Source of the DNA: Desulfobulbus oligotrophicus | GTDB lineage: Bacteria > Desulfobacterota > Desulfobulbia > Desulfobulbales > Desulfobulbaceae | DNA length: 64,000 nucleotides | NCBI RefSeq assembly: GCF_016446285.1 | Contig: NZ_CP054140.1 | Coordinates: 787,501-851,500 of the forward strand | Direction: 5' to 3' | Shown here: one piece after another, positions 9,193-17,393 of the stretch | Layout of the letters: each line of letters opens with the position of its first letter | Position numbering within the stretch: the stretch's first letter is position 1 | Made by a program: the position numbers and the translations under genes | The notes under the pieces: generated by a model | What the model was told of the DNA's origin: nothing | Seen by the model: only the letters and a program-made list of their open reading frames with translations | Databases searched by the model: none

Positions 9193-11316
9193 ATGTCACA
9201 CGTCTGTCTGCAACCCTCTGTCAAAGTATTCACCACGATCAGAAAACGCGATCAGCGTCTGGTTCCGTTCGAGTCGGGAAAGATCACCAGCGCTCTTCTC
9301 AAAGCCGGTCAGGCCACCGGAGAATTCGGGCTCCCCGAAGCCCGGCGGTTGACCATACATGCCCTGGCCGTTGCCCAAACCCTCCTTGATACCGATGCCC
9401 CCTGTGTCGAGGAAATTCAAGATGTGGTGGAAGAGGTTCTGCTCTCCTCCATGTATAAAAAAACGGCCAAGGCCTATATCCTCTATCGGGACCAGCATGC
9501 CCGCATCCGGGAGATGGTCACCCGAACGGACCTGTCCCTGATCGACAGCTATCTGCAACGGCTGGACTGGCAGGTGCAGGAAAACTCCAACATGTGTTAT
9601 TCACTGCAGGGGTTGAACAACTACATCTCCAGTGAAGTCAGCCGGACCTACTGGCTCAACAAGATCTATCCCGCCGAGGTTCGCAGAGCGCACCTGAACG
9701 GTGATCTCCATGTCCACGATCTGAACCTGCTGTCCGTCTACTGTGTCGGGTGGGACCTTCGTGATCTGCTTTTAAGCGGTTTTACCGGTGCCCCGGGAAA
9801 GGCGGAAAGTGCACCGGCCAGACATTTCCGCAGTGCTCTTGGCCAAATAGTGAACTTCTTCTATACATTACAGGGAGAGGCTGCCGGAGCACAGGCCTTT
9901 TCCAGCTTCGACACCCTGCTCGCTCCCTTTATCCGCCACGATCAGCTGACCTACCGGGAGATCAAGCAGGCGCTCCAGGAATTTGTCTTCAACCTTAACG
10001 TCCCCACCCGGGTCGGTTTTCAGACCCCTTTCACCAATCTTACCATGGATCTTACCCCGACCAGCAGCCTTCAACAGACACCGGTCGTGATCGGCGGTCA
10101 GGAGCAGGATTCGGTCTATGGCGAATACCAGCACGAGATGGACATGCTCAACCAGGCTTTTCTGGAGGTCATGGCCGAGGGAGATGCCCGTGGCCGGGTT
10201 TTCACCTTCCCCATCCCAACCTACAACATCACCGCCGACTTCAACTGGGATCATCCTGGTCTGGAAGCACTCTGGCAGACCACGGCGCGTTACGGTCTGC
10301 CCTACTTTGCCAACTTCATCAATTCAGACCTCCATCCGGATGACGCCCGTTCCATGTGCTGCCGGCTCAGACTCGATACCAGGGAGCTTGCAAAACGAGG
10401 CGGCGGCCTTTTCGGGGCCAACCCACTGACCGGATCCATAGGTGTGGTCACCATTAATATGGCCGCCCTCGGCTTTCAGGCCACAGATGAATCCGATTTT
10501 TTCAAGCGCCTGGATCAGATGATGCTGATCTCGAAAACATCGCTGGAAACAAAACGCAAGATACTGGAGACTTTCACTGACAGGGGACTCTACCCCTATA
10601 CCCGCTTTTATCTGCGAGCCATTCAGCAGCGATTCGGCCGATACTGGGACAACCACTTTTCGACCATCGGCCTTGTCGGCACCAACGAGGCCTGCCTCAA
10701 CCTGCTGGACAGGGATATCGGCACTGCGGAGGGAAAGGCTTTTGCCCTGCGGATTCTTGACCACATGCGGATGCGCCTCCAACAGTTCCAGAGCGAAACC
10801 GGTAACCAGTACAATCTGGAGGCCACCCCGGCGGAAGGCACCGGCCACCGATTGGCCCGGCTGGATATCCGCCGTTTTCCAGCCATGCGTGCCTCACTGT
10901 TCTGCCCGGGTGAAGAAGGTACACCAATCTACTCAAATTCGACTCAGCTGCCGGTCAACTATACCGACGATATCTTCGCCCTCCTTGATCACCAGGATGA
11001 TATCCAGACCAAATATACCGGCGGCACTGTTGTGCATTGCTTTATCGGTGAATCCGCCATTGATCCTGCTACCGTGAAATCCTTTATTAAAACCGTATGC
11101 AGCAACTATCGCCTGCCCTATTTTACCCTGACCCCTACCTTTTCCATCTGTCCCCAACACGGGTATCTCACCGGGGAACATACCCTTTGTCCACAGTGCC
11201 AGGGGCAAACCGAGGTGTATTCGCGGGTCGTGGGGTACCTTCGCCCGGTACAGCACTGGCATGAGGGCAAGCAGGCGGAATTCGCGGCACGGGCGACCTA
11301 TGACTCTGCTTTCTGA
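9193..11316 (+). CDS. nrdD: Anaerobic (class III) ribonucleoside-triphosphate reductase
   Basis: Oxygen-sensitive glycyl-radical enzyme making dNTPs from NTPs, using formate or a thioredoxin-type reductant. 707 residues: N-terminal ATP-cone (KVFTTIRKRDQRLVPFESG), large catalytic barrel, and a C-terminal zinc site (CPQHGY and CPQC) followed by the radical loop RVVGYLRPVQHWHEGKQAEF with the glycine near residue 680. Start at ATG 9193, eight bases after AAGGAG; an upstream ATG at 9169 lacks a site and lies in the riboswitch platform. Overlaps nrdG by 17 bases. Does not need B12, which fits control by the cobalamin riboswitch upstream. Confidence 0.96.
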   Translation: MSHVCLQPSVKVFTTIRKRDQRLVPFESGKITSALLKAGQATGEFGLPEARRLTIHALAVAQTLLDTDAPCVEEIQDVVEEVLLSSMYKKTAKAYILYRDQHARIREMVTRTDLSLIDSYLQRLDWQVQENSNMCYSLQGLNNYISSEVSRTYWLNKIYPAEVRRAHLNGDLHVHDLNLLSVYCVGWDLRDLLLSGFTGAPGKAESAPARHFRSALGQIVNFFYTLQGEAAGAQAFSSFDTLLAPFIRHDQLTYREIKQALQEFVFNLNVPTRVGFQTPFTNLTMDLTPTSSLQQTPVVIGGQEQDSVYGEYQHEMDMLNQAFLEVMAEGDARGRVFTFPIPTYNITADFNWDHPGLEALWQTTARYGLPYFANFINSDLHPDDARSMCCRLRLDTRELAKRGGGLFGANPLTGSIGVVTINMAALGFQATDESDFFKRLDQMMLISKTSLETKRKILETFTDRGLYPYTRFYLRAIQQRFGRYWDNHFSTIGLVGTNEACLNLLDRDIGTAEGKAFALRILDHMRMRLQQFQSETGNQYNLEATPAEGTGHRLARLDIRRFPAMRASLFCPGEEGTPIYSNSTQLPVNYTDDIFALLDHQDDIQTKYTGGTVVHCFIGESAIDPATVKSFIKTVCSNYRLPYFTLTPTFSICPQHGYLTGEHTLCPQCQGQTEVYSRVVGYLRPVQHWHEGKQAEFAARATYDSAF

Positions 11317-11911
11317 TCTTGCCGTCGGCGGATGGCATCCAGCAAGTTTTGTTGATTATCCCGGTAGAGTGGCTGCGGTTATCTTCCTGCAAGGGTGTAA
11401 TTTTTGCTGTCCATACTGTCACAATCCGCAGCTGATCCCTCTGGGCCAGACCGGATGCCTGGCTCCTGCGAAGATACTTGATCACCTGGCCAGGCGCCGG
11501 GGAAAACTCGATGGAGTGACTCTCAGCGGCGGTGAGCCCACGCTTCAGGCTGCGTTACCGTTACTCTGCGAAGAACTGCACAACCTGGGCTATCCGGTCA
11601 AACTGGATACCAACGGCTCCAATCCCGATATGCTGGCAGAACTGCTGAGCGCGGGACTGGTCGATTACCTGGCCATGGACCTGAAAGCGCCACTGGAACG
11701 ATATGCAGAGCTGGCCGGAACCAAGGTTGATGTCAACGCCATCCGTTGCTCCATGCACCTTGTCAGCTCAAGCGGCGTCAAACACCATTTCCGAACCACA
11801 TACGACCAGTCCCTGCTCTCTCCGGAAGACCTGCAGCTGATTCAGAAAATGGTGCCGGAGGGGTCCGGGTACGTTGTGCAACCCTGCCGACAACCGATTG
11901 TCACCCGGTAA
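11300..11911 (+). CDS. nrdG: Anaerobic ribonucleotide reductase activating protein (radical SAM)
   Basis: 203-residue radical-SAM activase that installs the glycyl radical on NrdD. The [4Fe-4S] motif is CNFCCPYC (C-x3-C-x2-C), followed by the SAM-binding GGEP (LSGGEPTLQ) and LDTNGSN. It belongs to the TIGR02495-like form with VDYPGRVAAVIFLQGCN rather than the short E. coli NrdG. ATG at 11300 lies inside the end of nrdD, so it is translationally coupled. The following intergenic bases carry no clear terminator. Confidence 0.92.
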   Translation: MTLLSDLAVGGWHPASFVDYPGRVAAVIFLQGCNFCCPYCHNPQLIPLGQTGCLAPAKILDHLARRRGKLDGVTLSGGEPTLQAALPLLCEELHNLGYPVKLDTNGSNPDMLAELLSAGLVDYLAMDLKAPLERYAELAGTKVDVNAIRCSMHLVSSSGVKHHFRTTYDQSLLSPEDLQLIQKMVPEGSGYVVQPCRQPIVTR

Positions 11912-11999
11912 CCCAGAAAGAAGCGATGACCGGCAGATCCAGCGAAGATCCGGTTTCCCCGGTTGCCTCTCTTTCAAGGGTCTTCCCGTTGACATGGGG

Positions 12000-12014
12000 G
12001 CCACACTGTGTGGC
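12000..12014. repeat. Perfect inverted repeat downstream of nrdG
   Basis: GCCACAC-T-GTGTGGC, seven-base arms about one base. No T run follows, so it is not an ordinary terminator; it could be an operator for the downstream B12-transport operon. Otherwise 11912-12090 shows nothing recognisable. Confidence 0.35.
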
Positions 12015-12090
12015 ATCCGGCCTCTTATGAAGATTTTCGCTACAATATACTTCTTGACTTTCGGAGAAAACGGTCTAAACAAACCCTATT

Positions 12091-12246
12091 CTCAGGTGCT
12101 CCCAGGAGCTCAAAAGGGAACTCCGTGCGAATCGGAGACAGGCCCACTGCTGTAACCGGGGACGAAATCCGTACCATGTCACTGACCACAAGGTTGGGAA
12201 GACTCGGCAAGTAGAACGATCCGGAAGTCAGAAGACCTGCCTGAAG
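12091..12246 (+). promoter_or_regulatory. Cobalamin riboswitch D upstream of the btuF-cbiZ/btuB operon
   Basis: Complete aptamer: GGGAACTCCGTGCGAATCGG, CCACTGCTGTAACCGGGGAC, CATGTCACTGACCAC, GGGAAGACTCGG and the B12 box AGTCAGAAGACCTGCCTG. A possible promoter with -35 TTGACT near 12053 precedes it. It controls corrinoid uptake genes through the terminator at 12309-12348, the standard B12-feedback arrangement. Confidence 0.93.
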
Positions 12247-12308
12247 AACTGAGCATCTGCTTCGTGGACGGAGGCACGCTCGCATCATACCCACGGGTAA
12301 AAAGGGAC

Positions 12309-12348
12309 ATCCCGGATCGAATGGTTTTTTCGATCCGGGATTTTTTTT
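12309..12348 (+). terminator. Riboswitch-controlled intrinsic terminator
   Basis: Eleven-base perfect stem ATCCCGGATCG (12309-12319) with CGATCCGGGAT (12331-12341), loop of 11, then eight T. Expression platform of cobalamin riboswitch D. The stem resembles the one after riboswitch B (both contain CCGGATC), hinting at a shared origin of the platforms. Confidence 0.9.
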
Positions 12349-12391
12349 GTGCAAACGCAGGTGACAGTGCAGTTTTCTCTGGGAGGAACGT

Positions 12392-12541
12392 ATGCAAGGA
12401 TGTGCCACTCTTCTGCTTTCTCTGCTGCCCGACCTGTTCCGCACAACCATACTCAAAACCGGCTGGACCGCCCCTCTGAATCCACACCAGGCGACGGACC
12501 GCAGTGGCCTCTCCCTGATGTGGAACCCCGGCGGACCATGA
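12392..12541 (+). CDS. Possible small leader protein (49 aa) in the B12-transport operon
   Basis: Frame of 49 residues beginning MQGCATLLLSLLPDLFRTTI and ending SLMWNPGGP, preceded by a near-ideal GGGAGG Shine-Dalgarno six bases from the ATG. It lies after the riboswitch terminator and before btuF-cbiZ, so it would be made only on read-through. A short hydrophobic stretch (residues 6-15) could be a membrane segment. No family recognised. Its TGA overlaps the ATG of an even shorter frame. Could be a real small protein, a translational leader or chance. Confidence 0.4.
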   Translation: MQGCATLLLSLLPDLFRTTILKTGWTAPLNPHQATDRSGLSLMWNPGGP

Positions 12542-12579
12542 CGAATTACTGGTTATTGCAGCAACTCAACAGACCTTAA
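12538..12579 (+). CDS. Very short frame (13 aa) coupled to the 49-aa frame
   Basis: Reads MTNYWLLQQLNRP. It starts in an ATGA overlap with the preceding frame and ends 14 bases before the btuF-cbiZ ATG, covering almost all the space up to that gene's AGGAGA site. Such a chain could hand ribosomes on to btuF-cbiZ. Too short to call a gene with confidence. Confidence 0.2.
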   Translation: MTNYWLLQQLNRP

Positions 12580-12593
12580 TCCAGGAGAATCCA

Positions 12594-14729
12594 ATGCGCC
12601 TTCAGACTGTTTGTCTACGTTTTCTGCTGATGGTTCTGCTCGCCACCGGTTTTTTCTCCTGCCACGCCCTGGCCGCAGGCTCTCCCCTCACCATCACCGA
12701 CAGTCTGGGTCGGCAACTGACCCTGACCTCTCCTCCCCAACGGGTGGTCTGTCTGCTCAGTTCAGTTACCGATCTGCTGGTCGCGCTGGATCGTACGGAG
12801 CTGCTGGTCGGGCTGACTCGCCAGGACCTGCTCAACCACAGCGCCCTGCAGGTCAAAAGTATAGGTGGCTTTTTCGATCCTGATCTGCCGGCGATCACAG
12901 CCGTCAGGCCCGATCTGATCATTGCCGCCACCTCACACCGCTCCCTGCTGCAGCAGTGGTTGGATGATCCGCAGCAGCAGACAACGGTTCTCTTCTTCCG
13001 GGAAGGCTCGCTTGAGGACGGTTTTGCCCGCATGGCCGCGATCGGTGCCCTGGTTGATCGCAAACAGCAGGCACAGGTCATCATTGATCGTAACCGCGAA
13101 CAGATCGCCCTGGTGCAATCCCGGCTCAAAGAGCTGTCGCCGGAACAGCGCAAACGAGTGGCACGAGTTGCAGCCGGTCCGGAAAAACTTTTCTGTCCCG
13201 GTGATGATTCTTTTCAAAACGAGATGATCAGAGCCGCCGGCGGCACTCCACCCCATTGGGAGAAAGACGGCGGCTTTTTCTCTGTGGATGTCACGGCCTG
13301 GCAAACCTTTAACCCGCAAATCATCTACGGCTGCAACAGCAATATGGAGGCAGTGCAGGCAATCCTCAGCCGGAAAGGCTTTAAAGAAGTCGAAGCCGTG
13401 CGCAACCGGGCCATCCACCAGCTGCCCTGCTCGGTTGCCTGCCAGGTGACGCCCCATGTGGGGGCGGCTGTCCAATGGCTGGCCGCCTCCTTCCATCCTG
13501 AGCTCATGGCCGATACCGGTAAAGCGGTCAGCAGCAACACTCTTAGGGGTGAACATCCGCTGACCGTGGCCCTGCCCTATGTGGCCTCAGCGCATGTACT
13601 GAGCCACCGGGTCAATGATGCTGATTTCAAATCCCTGGTGATCCGTTTCACCACCCCCCAGGTGATCCTCTCCACTGCCGAAGAGAACAGAGGACCGGTA
13701 CAGGCGGTGGGCAACACCTTTATTCCGATGCATGCCAGCCTTGGGCACATGCAGTTCGGCGTTGAACAGGTACGCCGGGATGTGGCTGCCAATCTCGGCT
13801 ACAACCGGAAAACCTATGCCGGTATGATGACCGGTGCAGACATGGACAACCTCTCAGTGCAGGTGCAGCGTGAAGACGGGCTGGAGGCCGTGGCTCTGGT
13901 GACCGCCGGGGTCCGGGGTAATGCACAGCGGCTGTCCCGGGATATCGGCTACAGTTACCCTTCAGGCACAATCAATATCCTTCTGCTCACCAACCGCCGA
14001 CTGACAGCAGCGGCCATGGCCCGGGCAATAATCACGGCGACCGAGGCAAAAACCGCGGCCCTGCTTGATCTCGATATCCGCAGCACTGCTCTCCCCCGTC
14101 TCTACCGGGCCACCGGCACCGGTACTGACTCGATGATCGTGGTGCAGGGGGAGGGCCCGCCGGTCAGCTACACCGGCGGCCACGGTAAGATCGGCGAACT
14201 GATTGCCAGGGCGGTCCACGCCGGGGTGACCGAAGCCCTGATCGGTCAGAATGGGATCCGCGCCGGACGCGATGTGCTGCAGCGGCTGCATGAGCGTAAC
14301 CTGAGCCTGGAACAGTTGGCCCAGCTCTACCCTTCCCCTCTTTCTGAACAGCAGCTGGTTCGCAGATTAGAGCTGGCCCTGGTAGATCCCCTGATAGCGG
14401 GCTTTGTCGAGACCGCACTGCTGATCAGTGATGAAGAGGAAAACGGCCTGATCAGTGATCTACAGTCCTTTGACCTGCTCTGTGTATCCATGGGTGAACG
14501 GCTTTCCGGCAGAAAAAACCTGGTTCCAACAACAATCAGCATCCCTGACGCCCTGCCCTCTGTCATGGCCAGGGCCTTTGGGGTCCTCGTGGCCGGAGTA
14601 AACGCCTCAACCGAAAAAACCGTTGGAGAAAACATTTCGGACAGGCAAACATATTCAAAAGATACACCCAGAGGTTTCCTCTCCGCCACCAGCAATTCCA
14701 TGATCCTCAACCAAGGGGCCGACCAGTGA
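12594..14729 (+). CDS. Exported BtuF-CbiZ fusion: corrinoid-binding protein and adenosylcobinamide amidohydrolase
   Basis: 711 residues in four parts. Residues 1-28 are a signal peptide (cleavage likely at HALA/AG). About 30-300 is a BtuF/FepB-type periplasmic binding domain (ITDSLGRQLTLTSPPQRVVCL, then RPDLIIA). About 320-545 is a CbiZ domain with VTAGVRGNAQRLSRD, GTINILLLTNRRLT, EAKTAALLDLDI and TGTGTDSM, the family hallmarks; CbiZ hydrolyses adenosyl-pseudocobalamin-type corrinoids to cobyric acid for salvage. Residues 546-711 are an unassigned domain. ATG at 12594 has AGGAGA before it. Under riboswitch D and coupled to the TonB receptor. BtuC and BtuD partners are not in the window. Placing CbiZ outside the cytoplasm is unexpected. 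Confidence 0.85.
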   Translation: MRLQTVCLRFLLMVLLATGFFSCHALAAGSPLTITDSLGRQLTLTSPPQRVVCLLSSVTDLLVALDRTELLVGLTRQDLLNHSALQVKSIGGFFDPDLPAITAVRPDLIIAATSHRSLLQQWLDDPQQQTTVLFFREGSLEDGFARMAAIGALVDRKQQAQVIIDRNREQIALVQSRLKELSPEQRKRVARVAAGPEKLFCPGDDSFQNEMIRAAGGTPPHWEKDGGFFSVDVTAWQTFNPQIIYGCNSNMEAVQAILSRKGFKEVEAVRNRAIHQLPCSVACQVTPHVGAAVQWLAASFHPELMADTGKAVSSNTLRGEHPLTVALPYVASAHVLSHRVNDADFKSLVIRFTTPQVILSTAEENRGPVQAVGNTFIPMHASLGHMQFGVEQVRRDVAANLGYNRKTYAGMMTGADMDNLSVQVQREDGLEAVALVTAGVRGNAQRLSRDIGYSYPSGTINILLLTNRRLTAAAMARAIITATEAKTAALLDLDIRSTALPRLYRATGTGTDSMIVVQGEGPPVSYTGGHGKIGELIARAVHAGVTEALIGQNGIRAGRDVLQRLHERNLSLEQLAQLYPSPLSEQQLVRRLELALVDPLIAGFVETALLISDEEENGLISDLQSFDLLCVSMGERLSGRKNLVPTTISIPDALPSVMARAFGVLVAGVNASTEKTVGENISDRQTYSKDTPRGFLSATSNSMILNQGADQ

Positions 14730-16645
14730 CCAGTCAACAGATGCAAACAGTAAACATGCCGTACTCCATTGTTGCTGCCGCTGTTTTTGTCGGCGGCATC
14801 CTGTTATTTTTCCCCCATACCTCCCAGGGTGCCCACGAAGTCATACACCAGGATACACAAACAACCACGCTGGAGACCATGGTCGTCACTGCTGACCGGT
14901 TGCGCGAGTTTGCAACAAACAACCCTGCCATGGTCGAGGCGGTCGGCCGCCGGGAGATCGAGCAGCGCAATATCCGCAGTGTGGAGGAGGCCCTGGGCAA
15001 CATGGGCGGTGTGGAGGTCAAACAGACCAGCGGCGTTGGTTCACGAATCTCCATCCGGGGCTCAGGAAAAACCGGTGGAGTGCTGGTGCTGGTGAACGGC
15101 CGTCCGATCAACAGCAACCAGTACGGCGGCGTTGACCTCTCCTCCATCCCCATCGAAACGATCGAATCGATCACCGTGTTCAAGCCGCCGGTTCCGGTGT
15201 GGCTGGGAACCGGAGCAAGCGACGGTGCCATCAGCATTGTCACCAGGGGCATCACCGGAACAAGAGAGGCAGAACAAAAACAGATTGCCAAGATCCGTGC
15301 CGCCGCCGGTTCCTATGGCACGGTTGAGGGCAGTGTCAGCGGCCAGGGTAAACTGGGACCAGGAACGGCCATGGCCTCGGCCACCGGCAAACATCGTGAC
15401 GGCAAACGGACCAACAACGACCTCGACAGCGGCAACCTTCTCCTGCACTGGGACGGATCTTTTGCAAACGATCGCATGCTGGAGCTGGATGGACGCTATC
15501 TCTCCTCAGAGTACGGCTCACCGGGACCGCTCGACAATCCTACGCCAAACGCTCGCCAGTCCTATAAAAAAGCTTCACTTGACGCCCGCTTCAGTGGTGC
15601 GGTCGGAGCTGACGGTGACTATGCGCTCAACGTGTACGGCGAAACGATTGAAGTGGAAGATCAAAGCCAATCCGGGATGATATCCACCCTGGATGACGAT
15701 AAACTTGGCATGAAAGGCGAGTACAACTGGAATGACGAGGCCGATCGCTGGACCGTGCGCACCAGCGGCCTTGTTGAGAACGATCGTCTTGACCACACCT
15801 TCTCCGGCAGGCACAGCCGGATCACGGCCGGACTTGGACTTCAGGTGGACCGCAAGTGGCAGGATTGGATTGTGACCGGCGGTGCCCGCGGCGATCAGGT
15901 CAGTAACTTTGGTCTTAACCCGGGACTCTCCACCGGTATCCGTTATGCCTTTGCCGAGGGTTGGTCGCTCAAGGCCAACATCGGCAGCAGCGTCAACATC
16001 CCGACTTTCGGCCAACTTTACCAGCCCAGCCATGGCAGCATCGACCAGGTCCGGGGCAATCCCGAGCTGAACAAGGAAAAGATCCTCTCCGCTGACACCG
16101 GTGTGGAGTACACCTGGGACAAAGCCCAATCAGTGCAACTGAGCATGTTCCGTACCGAGACCGTTGACCCCATCCTCTATCAGCGCGGCAGCGACCTGAT
16201 CTATCGCCCGATCAACGGTGACAAGGCCTGGCGTCATGGCCTGGAGGCCACCTGGAAATATAGTTTTGCCGCCTGGTTGAGCCTGGATGCCAACCTGATC
16301 GTCCAGGATTCCGAAATCAGGGAGACCGGCAACCAACTAACCTACACCCCGCACCTCAAAGGCAAACTCACCCTGCAAAGCACGCTTCCACGCACTGAAA
16401 CCCGGCTGGAAACCTCGGTCCGTTACACCGGCAGGCAGTACAGCGAGATGGAAAACCGAAAGGAACAACAGCTCGACAGCTACGTGAGCGTCGACTGTAA
16501 GATCATCCAACCTTTCACACTTAGTGACCGTAAAGTAGAGTGGTTTCTCAACATCAACAACCTCTTTGATACCGGCTACGAAATTCATTATGGGTATCCG
16601 GATGAGGGTTTTTTTGTCCTTTCCGGCCTGAATGTAAGTTTTTAG
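14726..16645 (+). CDS. btuB: TonB-dependent outer-membrane receptor, BtuB-like
   Basis: 639-residue beta-barrel receptor for corrinoids. After a signal segment (VAAAVFVGGILLFFPHTSQG) comes a TonB-box-like TLETMVVTA, then the plug domain (SVEEALGNMGGVEVKQTSGV, RISIRGSG, VLVLVNGRPIN) and a C-terminal barrel ending in an aromatic residue (LSGLNVSF). GTG start at 14726 overlaps the stop of btuF-cbiZ; an in-frame ATG at 14741 is an alternative. Cobalamin as substrate is inferred from the upstream riboswitch and BtuF domain, not from receptor residues. Confidence 0.88.
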   Translation: MTSQQMQTVNMPYSIVAAAVFVGGILLFFPHTSQGAHEVIHQDTQTTTLETMVVTADRLREFATNNPAMVEAVGRREIEQRNIRSVEEALGNMGGVEVKQTSGVGSRISIRGSGKTGGVLVLVNGRPINSNQYGGVDLSSIPIETIESITVFKPPVPVWLGTGASDGAISIVTRGITGTREAEQKQIAKIRAAAGSYGTVEGSVSGQGKLGPGTAMASATGKHRDGKRTNNDLDSGNLLLHWDGSFANDRMLELDGRYLSSEYGSPGPLDNPTPNARQSYKKASLDARFSGAVGADGDYALNVYGETIEVEDQSQSGMISTLDDDKLGMKGEYNWNDEADRWTVRTSGLVENDRLDHTFSGRHSRITAGLGLQVDRKWQDWIVTGGARGDQVSNFGLNPGLSTGIRYAFAEGWSLKANIGSSVNIPTFGQLYQPSHGSIDQVRGNPELNKEKILSADTGVEYTWDKAQSVQLSMFRTETVDPILYQRGSDLIYRPINGDKAWRHGLEATWKYSFAAWLSLDANLIVQDSEIRETGNQLTYTPHLKGKLTLQSTLPRTETRLETSVRYTGRQYSEMENRKEQQLDSYVSVDCKIIQPFTLSDRKVEWFLNINNLFDTGYEIHYGYPDEGFFVLSGLNVSF

Positions 16646-16701
16646 AAACCGACGGAAAGTGTGCAGGAGGAATGTATGCCGGTCAGTACGCAATACAAAA
16701 A

Positions 16702-16734
16702 AATAAGCCCTTGAAGATCAAGGGCTTATTTTAT
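16702..16734. terminator. Bidirectional intrinsic terminator
   Basis: Thirteen-base perfect stem AATAAGCCCTTGA/TCAAGGGCTTATT with a three-base loop, T run on the right and A run on the left. It can stop both the btuB transcript (+) and the tRNA-Ser transcript (-), which converge here. Confidence 0.88.
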
Positions 16735-16746
16735 CCTGATGTACTA

Positions 16747-16839
16747 TGGCGGAGAGAGAGGGATTCGAACCCTCGGTGGAGTATAACCCCCACACTCGCT
16801 TAGCAGGCGAGCACCATCGGCCAGCTCGGTCATCTCTCC
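16747..16839 (-). tRNA. tRNA-Ser (anticodon GCU)
   Basis: Class II tRNA with a long variable arm. Acceptor GGAGAGA/TCTCTCC, discriminator G, encoded CCA, anticodon loop CTGCTAA, T arm GGTTCGAATCC. Reads AGC/AGU codons. Follows the other tRNA-Ser on the same strand by 19 bases. Confidence 0.95.
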
Positions 16840-16858
16840 AAAATTCTGATTGTATGTA

Positions 16859-16944
16859 TGGCGGAGGGAGTAGGATTCGAACCCACGGTACTTTCGCACA
16901 ACGGTTTTCAAGACCGCCGCCTTCAACCACTCGGCCATCCCTCC
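16859..16944 (-). tRNA. tRNA-Ser (anticodon UGA)
   Basis: Acceptor GGAGGGA/TCCCTCC, anticodon loop CTTGAAA, long variable arm, T loop GTTCGAATC, encoded CCA. Reads UCN codons with U34, preferring UCA. First of a two-tRNA-Ser transcription unit. Confidence 0.95.
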
Positions 16945-16955
16945 ACAGCGGGATG

Positions 16956-16984
16956 TTCATAACATTTCATGGAAATTCTGTCAA
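16956..16984 (-). promoter_or_regulatory. Promoter of the tRNA-Ser pair
   Basis: -35 TTGACA (16984-16979), 17-base spacer, -10 TATGAA (16961-16956) on the minus strand; transcription would start about five bases before the first tRNA. Confidence 0.65.
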
Positions 16985-17393
16985 TATCCACCTCGGGGAA
17001 ATTCACAACGGTCCGTGACAATCACCGAAATTCGACGAAACTGTACCACACAATCATTGACTTGTACATCGGCGTGGCTGTTTAAGGGATACTTTTGTCT
17101 GCTTCGGCTCAATCACGTTCTGAATCTGTTTCTGACACACCACAAGAGATACATAGCCTGTTGCCGAAAACAGACAACACTGTCAACACAGCTGTTCTCC
17201 AGCAGACACGGCCCAGATCCTGACAGGCAACACCATGCATCGCTTTTCCAGGCAGCAAATTTCATAGACCGTGACAGTTGAACAATTCGAACAAGCGTTT
17301 ATTATAATGCCATTGCAATCACACCACCAACAGGCGACTTTTATGGCAACACACACGTCCCGGACATTCTCTCAAGTACTCTAGGGGTACGCA
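16985..17393. other. Intergenic region without a recognised gene
   Basis: About 400 bases between the tRNA-Ser promoter and queH. The only sizeable frame (17015-17281) has no ribosome site and a composition unlike the neighbouring genes. No hairpin or repeat stood out. Confidence 0.5.

Noticed and set aside
17015-17281. Plus-strand frame of 88 codons between tRNA-Ser and queH
   Set aside because: No ribosome site, unusual composition, no motif.
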